Shown one piece after another: positions 9,079-18,529 of a stretch of 64,000 bases of DNA (positions are counted from its first letter, which is position 1; every line of letters begins with the position of its first letter). The notes below the pieces were generated by a model, which was given only the letters and a program-made list of their open reading frames with translations, searched no databases and was not told the origin of the DNA. The stretch comes from CADCTM01 sp049671305 (GTDB taxonomy: Bacteria > Cyanobacteriota > Cyanobacteriia > Cyanobacteriales > Coleofasciculaceae): the NCBI GenBank assembly GCA_049671305.1, contig JBATUR010000005.1, positions 62,001 through 126,000 of the forward strand, read 5' to 3'. Both the position numbers and the translations under genes were made by a program.

Positions 9079-10374
9079 TTATCGAGCTGGGGCAGTTGCA
9101 CGATTTCCTTGTTTTGCCTCAGCGATCTTTTGTTTGAGCACATCAACCGCCTTGGCATATTGCGGATCAGAAGTTGTCCCTATCCTAGTGCGGTCTTGCT
9201 GTAACTCCTTGCGTTGGGCATCAGAAAGCTCAAACACCACATCCGGATCAATGCCATGCTTATTAATATCTCGACCATTAGGCGTCAGATACTTAGCAAT
9301 CGTTACAGCCATACCTGAGCCATCTCCCAAGCCCCGTACCGACTGAACTAAACCCTTACCAAAGGTTTTAGTTCCCACCAGAGTCGCCCGTTTATCATCC
9401 TGCAAAGCACCAGAGAGAATCTCACTCGCACTTGCTGAACCGCCGTCTACCAGTACAACCAAAGGTTTGTCAGTAAGAGCACGATTATTGGCTTGCTGGC
9501 GGTCAGTTTCGCCCTGTCGATCAACCGTAGAGACAATTCCCCCCTCGTTGATCCACATCCGAGCGATTTCAATACTGGCATACAGTAGACCACCAGGATT
9601 AGAGCGCAAATCTAAAACATAACCATTAACCTGCTGCTTTTCCAAATCCTGGATAGCATCCCGCATTTCCTGAGCCGCATTAGCACTAAATTGATTGAGC
9701 CGGATATAGCCAAGCTTTTCAGTAGGAGTGTTTTGGACGTTGTAGCGCACCGGATGAATTTCAATTCGTGCCCGTGTCAGCTTATAGTCCACCTGCTTAT
9801 CAGCACGCTGAATTGTCAAGGTTACCGGAGTTCCCTCTTTACCTCGAATCAGCTTGACAGCATCATTGACATCCATACCCTCAGTCGTCTTACCATCAAT
9901 CTTGACAATAATATCCTTTGCCAAGACACCCGCCTTAAAAGCCGGAGTATCTTCAATCGGAGCAATTACCGTCAGCTTTTTGGTCTTCTCATCCTGAGCT
10001 AACTGAATCCCTACACCCGTTAACTGCCCAGAAGTATCAATTTGCATATTCTTGAACTCTTCTGGGTTCATGAACCGCGTATAAGGATCTCCCAGCTTTT
10101 TGAGCATCTCCCGAATCGCGGTGTAAGCTTCTTCGGAGTTGGTGTATGTGCGATTGAGATAGTCTTTGCGAATTGCCCGCCAATCTTGTTGATTGAACGT
10201 ACCGTCTACATATTGGCGATTAATAATGTGCCAAACTTCATCTACCAATTCTTTCGGGCTTTCGCTAAAGAATGCCTGACTTTTGGACAAATGAAGTCCC
10301 GCGCCTGTAACCGCAACCGTTGTTAATACCAATGCTGTCGCCCCAAGAACGAGGCCACGTTTTGTAATTACCAT
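9079..10374 (-). CDS. Carboxyl-terminal processing protease, S41 family (CtpB/CtpC-like)
   Basis: A periplasmic or lumenal serine protease of 431 residues. The chosen ATG at 10374 puts a signal segment directly at the N-terminus (MVITKRGLVLGATALVLTTV). The longer open frame to 10479 would add 35 residues that hide it. Next are an N-terminal helical region (ELVDEVWHIINRQYVD), a PDZ domain (GVGIQLAQDE to IQRADK, about 115-200) and the S41 catalytic core. The core carries nucleophile serine in GGSASASEILSGAL and the general-base lysine in TFGKGLVQSV. The family includes CtpA, which matures the D1 protein of photosystem II; this protein looks closer to the CtpB/CtpC branches, but that needs a tree. 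Single gene. Confidence 0.9.
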   Translation of the reverse strand: MVITKRGLVLGATALVLTTVAVTGAGLHLSKSQAFFSESPKELVDEVWHIINRQYVDGTFNQQDWRAIRKDYLNRTYTNSEEAYTAIREMLKKLGDPYTRFMNPEEFKNMQIDTSGQLTGVGIQLAQDEKTKKLTVIAPIEDTPAFKAGVLAKDIIVKIDGKTTEGMDVNDAVKLIRGKEGTPVTLTIQRADKQVDYKLTRARIEIHPVRYNVQNTPTEKLGYIRLNQFSANAAQEMRDAIQDLEKQQVNGYVLDLRSNPGGLLYASIEIARMWINEGGIVSTVDRQGETDRQQANNRALTDKPLVVLVDGGSASASEILSGALQDDKRATLVGTKTFGKGLVQSVRGLGDGSGMAVTIAKYLTPNGRDINKHGIDPDVVFELSDAQRKELQQDRTRIGTTSDPQYAKAVDVLKQKIAEAKQGNRATAPAR

Positions 10375-10539
10375 AGTCCTACAATTAAGCTGGAGGAAAG
10401 CTACTACAGCATGAGTTACGCTAACTCTAACACAGGCACCTGCCCGGTCGTGCCTAAGCCGATTTTCCTTCCTTGACAAACTGGCGAAAGAGAAAGAGAA
10501 ATTTCCTAATTCTTCTCACCCACTAGAATCTTAGTTTAG

Positions 10540-13500
10540 CTAAGGTTTGGCAGTTGACAACGGCTGACACAGTTCTTGATAGCTACCCCCACCGAAGGCA
10601 TCGGGAGTTTGAACTCTTGAGTTAGTTTGTAAATAATCCTTCAACCAGTCGCAGCTCAAGTTCAACAAATCGTCCAAATCCAAATTCCAAATCAGCACCG
10701 TCTGATCATCGCTAGCTGACGCCAGTGCTTTGCCGTCATTACTCCAATCAACACTAGTAACACGGCTTTGATGCCCTTCCAAGGTTTTAATTAAGGTATC
10801 ATCCAACCGCCACAACTGAAGCCGATTATCCCAACTAGTCGTTGCCAAAATTTTACCACTAGGACTAAAGCGGACATGAGCCACACTATCTGTCGGTCCT
10901 TTTAATGTTTTCACCAATTCCCCCTGACGATTCCAAAGTTTTACAGTATTGTCATAACTGCCCGAGGCAAGTAGCTGACTATCAGGAGAAAAATTAACAT
11001 CCAAAACCCAATTACTATGACCTGTTAAGGTTTTGATTAACTTGCCATCAGCCGTCCAAAGCTTTGCTGTATGATCATCGCTAGCTGTTGCTAAAAGCTG
11101 ACCATCTGGGCTAAAGCTAACAGCATTGATGCGAGCAGGTTTGGCTTCTACTAACCGAGGCTTATTTAAATAATTAAGCAGTGCTGTATTTAAAACTTGA
11201 GCTAGCCCAATATCTGATTGATCAGGCTCTTTTAAAGTTTTCAATAAAGTGCCATTGCGATGCCAAAGCTTGACAGTGCCATCCCGACTACTAGAAGCAA
11301 TTCGTTTTCCATCTGGGCTAAAACTGACACTCAGCACCCAATCACGATGCCCCGTAAATGTCTTTAATAAAGTGCCATTACGCTGCCAAAGTTTCACAGT
11401 GCCATCACGGCTACCAGAAACAATTAGCTGACTATCAGGACTAAAACTCACAGAACTAACGCTATCTTGATGACCCTTTAAGGTTTTGATTAACTGACCT
11501 GTACGATGCCAAATTTTGATAGTTTTATCGTGGCTTGTGGTAGCAATTAGCTGATTATCGGGTGAAAAAATGACACTTTGAACTGCTTTTTCATGTCCCT
11601 GCAAAATCAAGCGAGATGGGTTACGACTACCCCAAAGTTTGATGCTTTTATCTGAGCTTGCCGAGGCAATTATGGGACTTTGATCTTTTGTTACTCCTTT
11701 TTGAGCATCGGTGGAAAGTGTTTTAGTAGAATAACCACTTGCAGTCTTGGCAGGAGAAGACTGTGCTTCTGACATTTCTAAGCTTTTGCTATCGGAAAAA
11801 TCAGATGATGAGGTGGCTTTTTGAGGAGATGGCAACTTTTTGTTGTCAAAAGTTGTGCTATTTTCTGTTTGGTCAATATTTTTATATTTAGGACTAAAAC
11901 TGACCGATGTCACATTGTCGCTATGACCTCGAAATGTTTTTAATAACTTGCCATCTTTAGACATAAGTTTGATAGTATTGTCGGTACTACTACTGGCTAG
12001 TTGCTGACCATCAGAGCTAAAGGCAACGGCTAAGACTTGATTTTGATGATATGACAAAGTATTGAGGAGTGTACCAGAACTAGTCCAAAGTTTGACTGTG
12101 CGATCGGCACTGCCAGAGGCGATAGTTTGACCATGGGGACTAAAGGTGACACTATTAACACGCTTATCGTGTCCAACTAAGGTTTGCTGCAATTTGCCAT
12201 CAATTGTCCACAACTTAATCGTTTTATCTTCACCTGCCGAGGCAATCAGTTCACCTGTGGGGTTGAAGCTGACTGACGCCACACCTCCTTCATGAGCTTG
12301 AATAGTTTGAATTAATTTACCGCTAATTGTCCACAGTCGTATTGTGCCATCAGCCGCTGCCGCCGCAATTATCTGTCCCTTGGGACTAAAACTAACGCTG
12401 TAGATATGACTTTGAGGACCCCGCAGCGTTTCTAGCAAGGTGCCATCTCGATGCCAGATTTTGACTGTGCCATCCCAGCTACCGGAAGCAATTAGCTGAC
12501 TATCAGGACTAAAAGCAACGCTGCTAACGCTATCAGTATGACCTTTAAGTACAGTTAAAAATTTGCCTGAGTGGCTCCACAATCTTACTGTTTTATCTCG
12601 ACTGGCGGAGGCGATAAGTTGACCATCTGGCGAAAAACTGACGCCCCAAACAACATCATTATGTCCTTCTAAACGATTATGCTCTGTGGCTGCGTACATA
12701 GCTTGAGAAAGAGCCGTTGTCACAGCCAAACGTGTATCTGGTTTGATTTTTATTGAGTTATAAGGTACACCTAAAAAGTTTTCTAGTCCGAGGGCATTGC
12801 TGTTTTCTGCGGTTTCGATGTCCTTGAGGCGTTTGGCAGCTCGTAATCCTTCCAAAAGTGCTTCAAAATGTTTGTCGGTGACAAATAATGCTTCTGAAGA
12901 GGCACTTAAAGCATTTAATTGGGAGTTTAAGGAAAGAGTTGCAGATAGTCTTCTTTCCAATTCTGCTCGGCATCCTAGTCCGACGGCGGTGACAGCAAAT
13001 AGGCTCATAGTTGCGCCCAAAGTCAAGGCTCGGCGGCGCTGTTTACGAACTTGAGCTAGTTCAATTTCACTACGTTTGAGCTTGGCAATAATACAAAATT
13101 GGCTTAGATGTTGATGGTTTTGACGAATCGGTTGGACGAGATAATCATGTACTAATTGATATCGATCTTCTGGTTCTTCTGGAACTCGGAAGACTAAGCC
13201 GGAACCGACTAAAATTGTCAAAATTAAGTTGAGTTGATTGAGTGTTTTTTGTTCTGATTTCTGACTATTTGTTTCTAAGATAATGTTTAATAACTGAGTT
13301 TGGGTTTTTAGGGGGCGAGTACCTCTATCGTTGGTTAGGGCAAATAAGATTTGCCAAACTAATGGCTGATTTTCTGCTCCACAGTCTTCAATAACACAGA
13401 AAAGCGATCGCTCTACTAATGCGGCTTTTGGATTAACACCCAAAGCTTGATACTGTTTGAGGGTGGTGATTTTTTCGGCTTGTAGTTGCGCTCCCACTAC

Positions 13501-15888
13501 TTGCAGCTCAATTAAACGCACTCTGCCTGAACTAGCTGCTAAATCTTGTACTAATGCCTCAATCAAGCTTTCTTCTAGCTGAAATTGAGATGCTTCGGCT
13601 AATGTACCAATCACATTTGTGGCATCTTGTTGGCAAAGATCGCCTAAGTGGTAGCGCAGCGAACGTGCCATTAAATCGTTATTAATGGCAGTGAAATTGC
13701 TATGGCGTTCGCATTCTAATAGGTAATGCAAATAATCTTCTCGCATCGACAAGATTACTTTCACAAAGGGTAAATTTAAACATTGCGCTAAAAAATCATA
13801 AAACTGACAGCGCTCTTCTAGATTGGTACAGGCAAAGAAAAACTCTTCAAATTGGTCAAAAATCAGAATTGTTAAGAAACGAGCTTCGGCAGCTCGTTGC
13901 AATTGTGACAAAATTGTGGCTATTTTTGTCTTTTGTAGAGGTTGTGGTTCTGATAAATTACTGTTAGTTCCTAACCACTGATTTTGAGAGTTCAAGCCAT
14001 TTTTTAGCTGTTTTTCTAATTCTCCCTGCCAATCTCTGTAAACTTTCTGCACAACGGGAACCGCTACTCTGGCTCCCATAATTCTGCCTTCTAAAGCGGG
14101 GACTAAACCGGCATTTAGTAGTGAGGTTTTGCCAACTCCAGAAGAGCCGTGCATGATCGTTAGTTTGTGGTCATTGCGGCTCAGACGCTCTATGAGGCGA
14201 TTCACATCTGGTAGTCTGCCGGCAGCAATAATTGCCAAAGGTGAGCTGTGAATGCCACGCCAATGCCGATTAAAGGGTTGTAGAGGTGCTGCTCCGATGA
14301 AGGTACAAAAGCCATATTGTTGCTCAATAGCTCGTCGCTCTTGCTTGAGCTCAAAGCTGCGTAGGTATTGGTTTTGCTCAAGATAAAGCGATCGCAATTC
14401 TTCTAAAATTTCAATATAAAGCTCTGGATGCTGCTCTAAGGTATTAAGCTGGGTTTTGGGGGTAATTGCTTGCTCTAAGGATGCGATCGCCTCATTTTTG
14501 CAGCCTAGTTGTCGTTGAGCTTTGGCGTTGATTAACAAATAAACACTAAGCTCACAATGGCGACGCCACCCATTGGCATCGACTTCAGAAATACTTAAGC
14601 TGTCTTCGCTAGACTGAAAACGACGCACTCCAGCAAACAGTGTGTTAGTGAGTTTCTGCTCAATTGAGGGCGATTGAGATTCTAAAATGTTAATAGCCTG
14701 AATTGCTAAAGTTTTGGCATCATCCCAATCTGACTGAGCCAAAGCAACTGTTGCTAAAAAACCATAAGCTTGGCTATGGTGTAAGGTATTATTTTGGATC
14801 TGAGGCTGTGCCAAAGATTCTAAAGCTAAAGCCTGTAATTCTGTCCAGCTTTCTAGTTGCTGTAAAACTTTTCCTAAGCTAATAGTTAACTGAGCAACTA
14901 AATCTAATCGCCCTGCTGTTGTCAAGGCTTCAATACTGGCTTTAAATGATTTCTTTGCCTGTTGCCAATGGTGTTGACTTTGGGCTGAATGTAATTGAGC
15001 TTGGCGACAATAACACAGACTAATGTGATGTAACAATACGCCAATTCTTTCTAAAAGTGAAGGCGAAAAGCTTGTCCTTGGATCAAATTCTTCATTTCCC
15101 CAACTGCTGATTTCTTCATCTTCCCATCCTTTAAGTTCTTGTTGCCAAAACTCCAAACTTTGAAAATATAACTCGATGGCAAGTCCAATATTGTCGTTAG
15201 CAAAGGCATCACGTCCACGCATAAAGCGCCAAGTTGAGACAATTGCTGGCTCTAGTATAAGTTCTCGTCCATGTAAGTCGCGTAATGCTGATTCTAGTTC
15301 TTGTCGTCGGCGGCAACTAGGGGATAAATTGAAGGTTTCATTTGGTATAAATTCTCCTAAATTGCTACTTAAAATTGAGCTAAATAGTTGGGTTGAGGTT
15401 TTATGCCACAAGCTAAACAATTGAGGTGTGGCAAGTTCAAATTTTATGGAGGTTGCCGCCCAACTTTTGAAGTCAGGGGCAAAGCGAGTTAGCTTTTGTA
15501 ATACTTCATCTGTTAACCATAATACTAAAGGAACTGTTAGGCTTTTTCGGAATTCGTCTCGTATTTGATTAGTAGAAATTAGTACGCCTTCAATTGCAGT
15601 TACTGACTCTAAGCCAAATACCACGAGGGCAGAGGTTTGGTTGCCAGTAAGGGCTGCTAAAATTGGACTATAAATACTTTTGTTTGATGGTTTTAGTGTA
15701 ATCTCGCTCAAGGCTGAAGCAGTGATTTCTTGTAGCTGCTGCCACATTTGCTTTGAGCAAATTTCATAATTGCAACGTACTAAAATTAGTGCAAAATGCC
15801 CTTCAGATAGGGTAATTGCTCGCGACAGGGTTAATAGCGCCCGCTCGTTTGCCGCTGTTATTTGATATCCGGACTCTTGCTCCCTCAT
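10540..15888 (-). CDS. Giant STAND NTPase with 14 WD40 repeats
   Basis: A 1782-residue protein. Residues 1-560 form an N-terminal region of helical/TPR-like character, with a segment (PLVLWLTDEVLQKL, APDFKSWA) that recurs in STAND proteins. The P-loop NTPase has Walker A GSSGVGKTSLLNAG at about 580-593 and Walker B TILIFDQFEEF near 673, the nSTAND1 type. A single membrane segment (LTLGATMSLFAVTAVGLG) lies at about 950-970. Fourteen WD40 units fill 1070-1736, enough for two seven-bladed propellers. Blade 7 is split by a Ser/Thr-rich insert of about 65 residues and blade 11 carries an insert of about 27. Such proteins are signal-sensing switches; some relatives are phage sensors or cell-death regulators. 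The trigger and effector are unknown here. No nuclease or protease effector domain is visible. Confidence 0.85.
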   Translation of the reverse strand: MREQESGYQITAANERALLTLSRAITLSEGHFALILVRCNYEICSKQMWQQLQEITASALSEITLKPSNKSIYSPILAALTGNQTSALVVFGLESVTAIEGVLISTNQIRDEFRKSLTVPLVLWLTDEVLQKLTRFAPDFKSWAATSIKFELATPQLFSLWHKTSTQLFSSILSSNLGEFIPNETFNLSPSCRRRQELESALRDLHGRELILEPAIVSTWRFMRGRDAFANDNIGLAIELYFQSLEFWQQELKGWEDEEISSWGNEEFDPRTSFSPSLLERIGVLLHHISLCYCRQAQLHSAQSQHHWQQAKKSFKASIEALTTAGRLDLVAQLTISLGKVLQQLESWTELQALALESLAQPQIQNNTLHHSQAYGFLATVALAQSDWDDAKTLAIQAINILESQSPSIEQKLTNTLFAGVRRFQSSEDSLSISEVDANGWRRHCELSVYLLINAKAQRQLGCKNEAIASLEQAITPKTQLNTLEQHPELYIEILEELRSLYLEQNQYLRSFELKQERRAIEQQYGFCTFIGAAPLQPFNRHWRGIHSSPLAIIAAGRLPDVNRLIERLSRNDHKLTIMHGSSGVGKTSLLNAGLVPALEGRIMGARVAVPVVQKVYRDWQGELEKQLKNGLNSQNQWLGTNSNLSEPQPLQKTKIATILSQLQRAAEARFLTILIFDQFEEFFFACTNLEERCQFYDFLAQCLNLPFVKVILSMREDYLHYLLECERHSNFTAINNDLMARSLRYHLGDLCQQDATNVIGTLAEASQFQLEESLIEALVQDLAASSGRVRLIELQVVGAQLQAEKITTLKQYQALGVNPKAALVERSLFCVIEDCGAENQPLVWQILFALTNDRGTRPLKTQTQLLNIILETNSQKSEQKTLNQLNLILTILVGSGLVFRVPEEPEDRYQLVHDYLVQPIRQNHQHLSQFCIIAKLKRSEIELAQVRKQRRRALTLGATMSLFAVTAVGLGCRAELERRLSATLSLNSQLNALSASSEALFVTDKHFEALLEGLRAAKRLKDIETAENSNALGLENFLGVPYNSIKIKPDTRLAVTTALSQAMYAATEHNRLEGHNDVVWGVSFSPDGQLIASASRDKTVRLWSHSGKFLTVLKGHTDSVSSVAFSPDSQLIASGSWDGTVKIWHRDGTLLETLRGPQSHIYSVSFSPKGQIIAAAAADGTIRLWTISGKLIQTIQAHEGGVASVSFNPTGELIASAGEDKTIKLWTIDGKLQQTLVGHDKRVNSVTFSPHGQTIASGSADRTVKLWTSSGTLLNTLSYHQNQVLAVAFSSDGQQLASSSTDNTIKLMSKDGKLLKTFRGHSDNVTSVSFSPKYKNIDQTENSTTFDNKKLPSPQKATSSSDFSDSKSLEMSEAQSSPAKTASGYSTKTLSTDAQKGVTKDQSPIIASASSDKSIKLWGSRNPSRLILQGHEKAVQSVIFSPDNQLIATTSHDKTIKIWHRTGQLIKTLKGHQDSVSSVSFSPDSQLIVSGSRDGTVKLWQRNGTLLKTFTGHRDWVLSVSFSPDGKRIASSSRDGTVKLWHRNGTLLKTLKEPDQSDIGLAQVLNTALLNYLNKPRLVEAKPARINAVSFSPDGQLLATASDDHTAKLWTADGKLIKTLTGHSNWVLDVNFSPDSQLLASGSYDNTVKLWNRQGELVKTLKGPTDSVAHVRFSPSGKILATTSWDNRLQLWRLDDTLIKTLEGHQSRVTSVDWSNDGKALASASDDQTVLIWNLDLDDLLNLSCDWLKDYLQTNSRVQTPDAFGGGSYQELCQPLSTAKP

Positions 15889-16706
15889 TTCATAATTTTC
15901 TTAACTTTTACTACGGCGGATTTATTTCTGAATCTAAATTTTCCCTGATTAGAGAAAAATTAAAAAAACGATTGACTTTGACATATTTGCTTTGGAGTAT
16001 TTTTTGCTGTAGACAAGTTGAATATGCTTAATTCAAGCCCATCACAGTTAGAAAAACTAGCTTAACCTAACAATTAGGTAAACTTCAAACTGCTGTTGTT
16101 GACAGTTTTCCTGATGTCTTTGTTGTTTTGTACTAAAAAACTACTACCTTAATAGGATCAAAGTTTTTCAAGCTTTTGTCAGTGATCGAATGTTAAATCA
16201 GCTAGTGATTATGTCTACGATTTATTGTGACACAATTTTTGAAGATTCGTGATCCCAATCACTAATTAAGTGCAGTATTTTTGCATTCCAATTTGGAATT
16301 TGGGAAATAAGTAACTTAACTTTAAGTCAGAGGGCTACGATAATTTGAGTTCAAAGAAGGTGACTTTTTTAGACCATAGTTATACTCCATTTTTTAGGAT
16401 AATCAGCATCTGCAAATCGGTAGATTTACTGAAATATATCTACTTTCTTTGTCGAGGAGTTTAGAGAAGGGAAGGTGACGATTTTAGAGATAAGCATCGT
16501 CAGGCAGAAAAACATCGTAAATTTTTGCAGATATATTTCTGCAAGCCTAAACTTGTGATTAGCCGGAGCTAACCTTTTGTCAATGACTGAGATGGAGCAA
16601 CCGAAATAATCTTGTTTTAAGAATAAAAAACTTACTTTATGTAACTTAGAAACAATGAAAACCAAGTTAGCTTTTTTTATTTTACATTGTTTCTAAATTG
16701 ATAGTA
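15889..16706. other. Long AT-rich intergenic region upstream of the WD40/STAND gene
   Basis: This 818-nt gap holds no convincing gene. It is the promoter side of the STAND/WD40 gene. It contains several perfect short palindromes: ATTCCAA-T-TTGGAAT (16285-16299), TTGCAGA with TCTGCAA around 16520-16545, and the 12-bp inverted repeat at 16646-16696 listed separately. A 79-codon frame at 16426-16665 looks random. Confidence 0.6.
16646..16696. terminator. 12-bp inverted repeat after the ATPase gene
   Basis: TTAGAAACAATG (16646-16657) pairs perfectly with CATTGTTTCTAA (16685-16696). The hairpin starts 10 nt after the stop of the leftward ATPase gene. On the plus strand an alternative smaller stem TAACTT/AAGTTA runs into a T-rich stretch, so two mutually exclusive folds are possible. 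Most likely a transcription terminator. Confidence 0.45.
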
Positions 16707-18041
16707 CTAGCCAGGTTTAAGGGCGGCGGTTAAAGAGCGAAATTGAGCAGTTTCTGCTAGTGCCGGGTTAATGCCAAACCAACGTCCCAACTCATCTCGG
16801 TACTCATAAACAAACATACTCCTCAATAAAATTTGATACTCTCGTTCGCCTTTAACCGCTTGTTGTTGAACAACTTGAGATAACAACTCCCATTCTTCAG
16901 TATCGACCGCCAAAGTTAAGTCATCTCGGTAACCTTTAATCACACTTTCTAAGCATTGGCGCGAGAGGGGTGGGTCTTCATTTTGCAAACAATTATAAAG
17001 TAGACCTAATAAATTACGAACATGACCACCACTAATGCGACACAAGCGATCAAGAGTATTTGGTTCATCAAAGACTTCTGGAATCAGCATTAAACGTTGT
17101 TGAGCATCAACTTGAGGAAAAGCCCGTGCTAGTACCATCTGCCGCAGCAACGCCATGCCTTTAGGTAATTCGCTACTGTTTCGTGATTGAATCGGTACCA
17201 TTGGCAACACCTTGGGCGCGACACCGCCTCCCAGGTGATTTTTGAGAGTTTCATACTCATTAGAAAACATTAACGCCAGGGGTACAGTGTAGACGACATG
17301 GCACTTAAGAGCACGTAACTGAGCACCTCGATCAATAAAAAGATACTCTGGTTGCGATCGCCCACTGGCAACTGCCCTAGGAGAAACCCGATCTAAGTTA
17401 TCAACAATAACCACCAAACCCTTTTTGCCGCGCCGTTTTAGTTCCTCATTACCCTTGCCCAAAACTTCCTCATTAATTGCACTCAAAATGCCTTGAGTTC
17501 TGGGTTCTAGGTGCTGTCGCAGTTGGTCGCGTAATTGGGGGCTTTCTTTGGTTTTGGCGGTAAGTTTGGCAATACCAACTGAAAGTTCCGCTTCTCCTGA
17601 AAGTTCAATTGGAGTCTGTAAAAAATCTTTGATGTCGGTGAAGAGCTTGTCAAAGTAGCGAGGTTTTAGGTGAATGTCAATTTTTTCGAGACTTTCACTG
17701 ACTGCTTTGGCGATACTGAGAAGAATATCACTAATATCAACATCTGCCATATCCAAGTCTTTACTCGACTCAAAGTAAACGACATGAAATTGTTGCTGCT
17801 CTAACTGGGCTTTTAGTCGAAACAACTCCGTAGACTTGCCACAACCAATATGTCCCGTAAAAAGTTGACAGGTAGGTTCATCTGGTGAAAGGCGAATAAT
17901 CGTCCTTCCTAGAGCCTCAATAATTCTGCCGCCCCGAACCGACGAAAAATCGATATAGTACTGACGATCCTCTGGATTCCCCACGACAAGAGTCTTGGAA
18001 GGATTACAGGCTTTAAAAAAAGTTAGTAGATGCAGTTTCAT
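16707..18041 (-). CDS. P-loop AAA/KAP-like ATPase, function unknown
   Basis: A 444-residue ATPase. ATG at 18041 (MKLHLLTFFKACNPSK) is preferred to the ATG eight codons upstream because the conserved-looking sequence starts there. Walker A is TGHIGCGKSTELFRL (about 60-74) and Walker B is GLVVIVDNLDRV (about 215-226). A later GGHVRNLLGLL helix resembles the sensor-2 region of AAA+ proteins. No nuclease, membrane or DNA-binding domain is visible. It lies on the same strand as the WD40/STAND gene but 818 nt upstream of it, so co-transcription is uncertain. It is divergent from ftsQ. Role unknown; the family includes standalone ATPases of defence and signalling islands. Confidence 0.75.
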   Translation of the reverse strand: MKLHLLTFFKACNPSKTLVVGNPEDRQYYIDFSSVRGGRIIEALGRTIIRLSPDEPTCQLFTGHIGCGKSTELFRLKAQLEQQQFHVVYFESSKDLDMADVDISDILLSIAKAVSESLEKIDIHLKPRYFDKLFTDIKDFLQTPIELSGEAELSVGIAKLTAKTKESPQLRDQLRQHLEPRTQGILSAINEEVLGKGNEELKRRGKKGLVVIVDNLDRVSPRAVASGRSQPEYLFIDRGAQLRALKCHVVYTVPLALMFSNEYETLKNHLGGGVAPKVLPMVPIQSRNSSELPKGMALLRQMVLARAFPQVDAQQRLMLIPEVFDEPNTLDRLCRISGGHVRNLLGLLYNCLQNEDPPLSRQCLESVIKGYRDDLTLAVDTEEWELLSQVVQQQAVKGEREYQILLRSMFVYEYRDELGRWFGINPALAETAQFRSLTAALKPG

Positions 18042-18529
18042 TCTCGTCCCGACTGATGCAGTCACACCCTAATTCATTGACAACATGGTTGTACAGGGGT
18101 TATTGCCCCTCACAGACCATATAGGTGAAAAATACTTCACAAATATTTTCCTGATCTTGTATGGCAATCAACTGTAAGACTTATAAGATTTTTAACTTGT
18201 CTAGATCAAGAGGGGCAACAGCCCTTATTCTGCTCTCCTGTGCGATTATCAGCTTGCAGAGGGACTCAGTGTATTGAGGCTAAAAGGCTGGAAGTGCTTG
18301 CAGTAGAAAGAATCCCGTTGCCGCCTTGAGAGTTTTAGTACAAATTGGCAAAGTAATCTAGCACTCTTGTACTCAGAAAAAGAGAAAGGAGTGGTTAAAT
18401 GGGAAAAGTATCTTGGGTTAAATAGACCTAGGAGTACAGATTTCTGGGTTCTCCCGGTGTATCTTTACTCTTGTTTCAAGGACAAATACCATTTGAGAAT
18501 TTACATCTTTTGAACCCAAACGGTAGTAG
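18042..18529. other. Divergent promoter region between ATPase gene and ftsQ
   Basis: This 488-nt gap has no gene. It holds a small hairpin ACAAC-ATG-GTTGT near 18080. Two G/C blocks can pair over about 100 nt: AGGGGTTATTGCCCCT (18095-18110) and AGGGGCAACAGCCC (18211-18224). Each block is itself a short hairpin. It must contain the ftsQZ promoter(s), but no clear -35/-10 pair was picked. Confidence 0.5.

Noticed and set aside
11249..11431. 60-codon ORF antisense to the WD40 region
   Set aside because: It is the complement of repeated WD40 codons, which yields repetitive open frames by chance.
16426..16665. 79-codon leftward ORF in the long gap upstream of the STAND gene
   Set aside because: Overlaps short palindromes, has random-looking composition and no ribosome site; no family resemblance.
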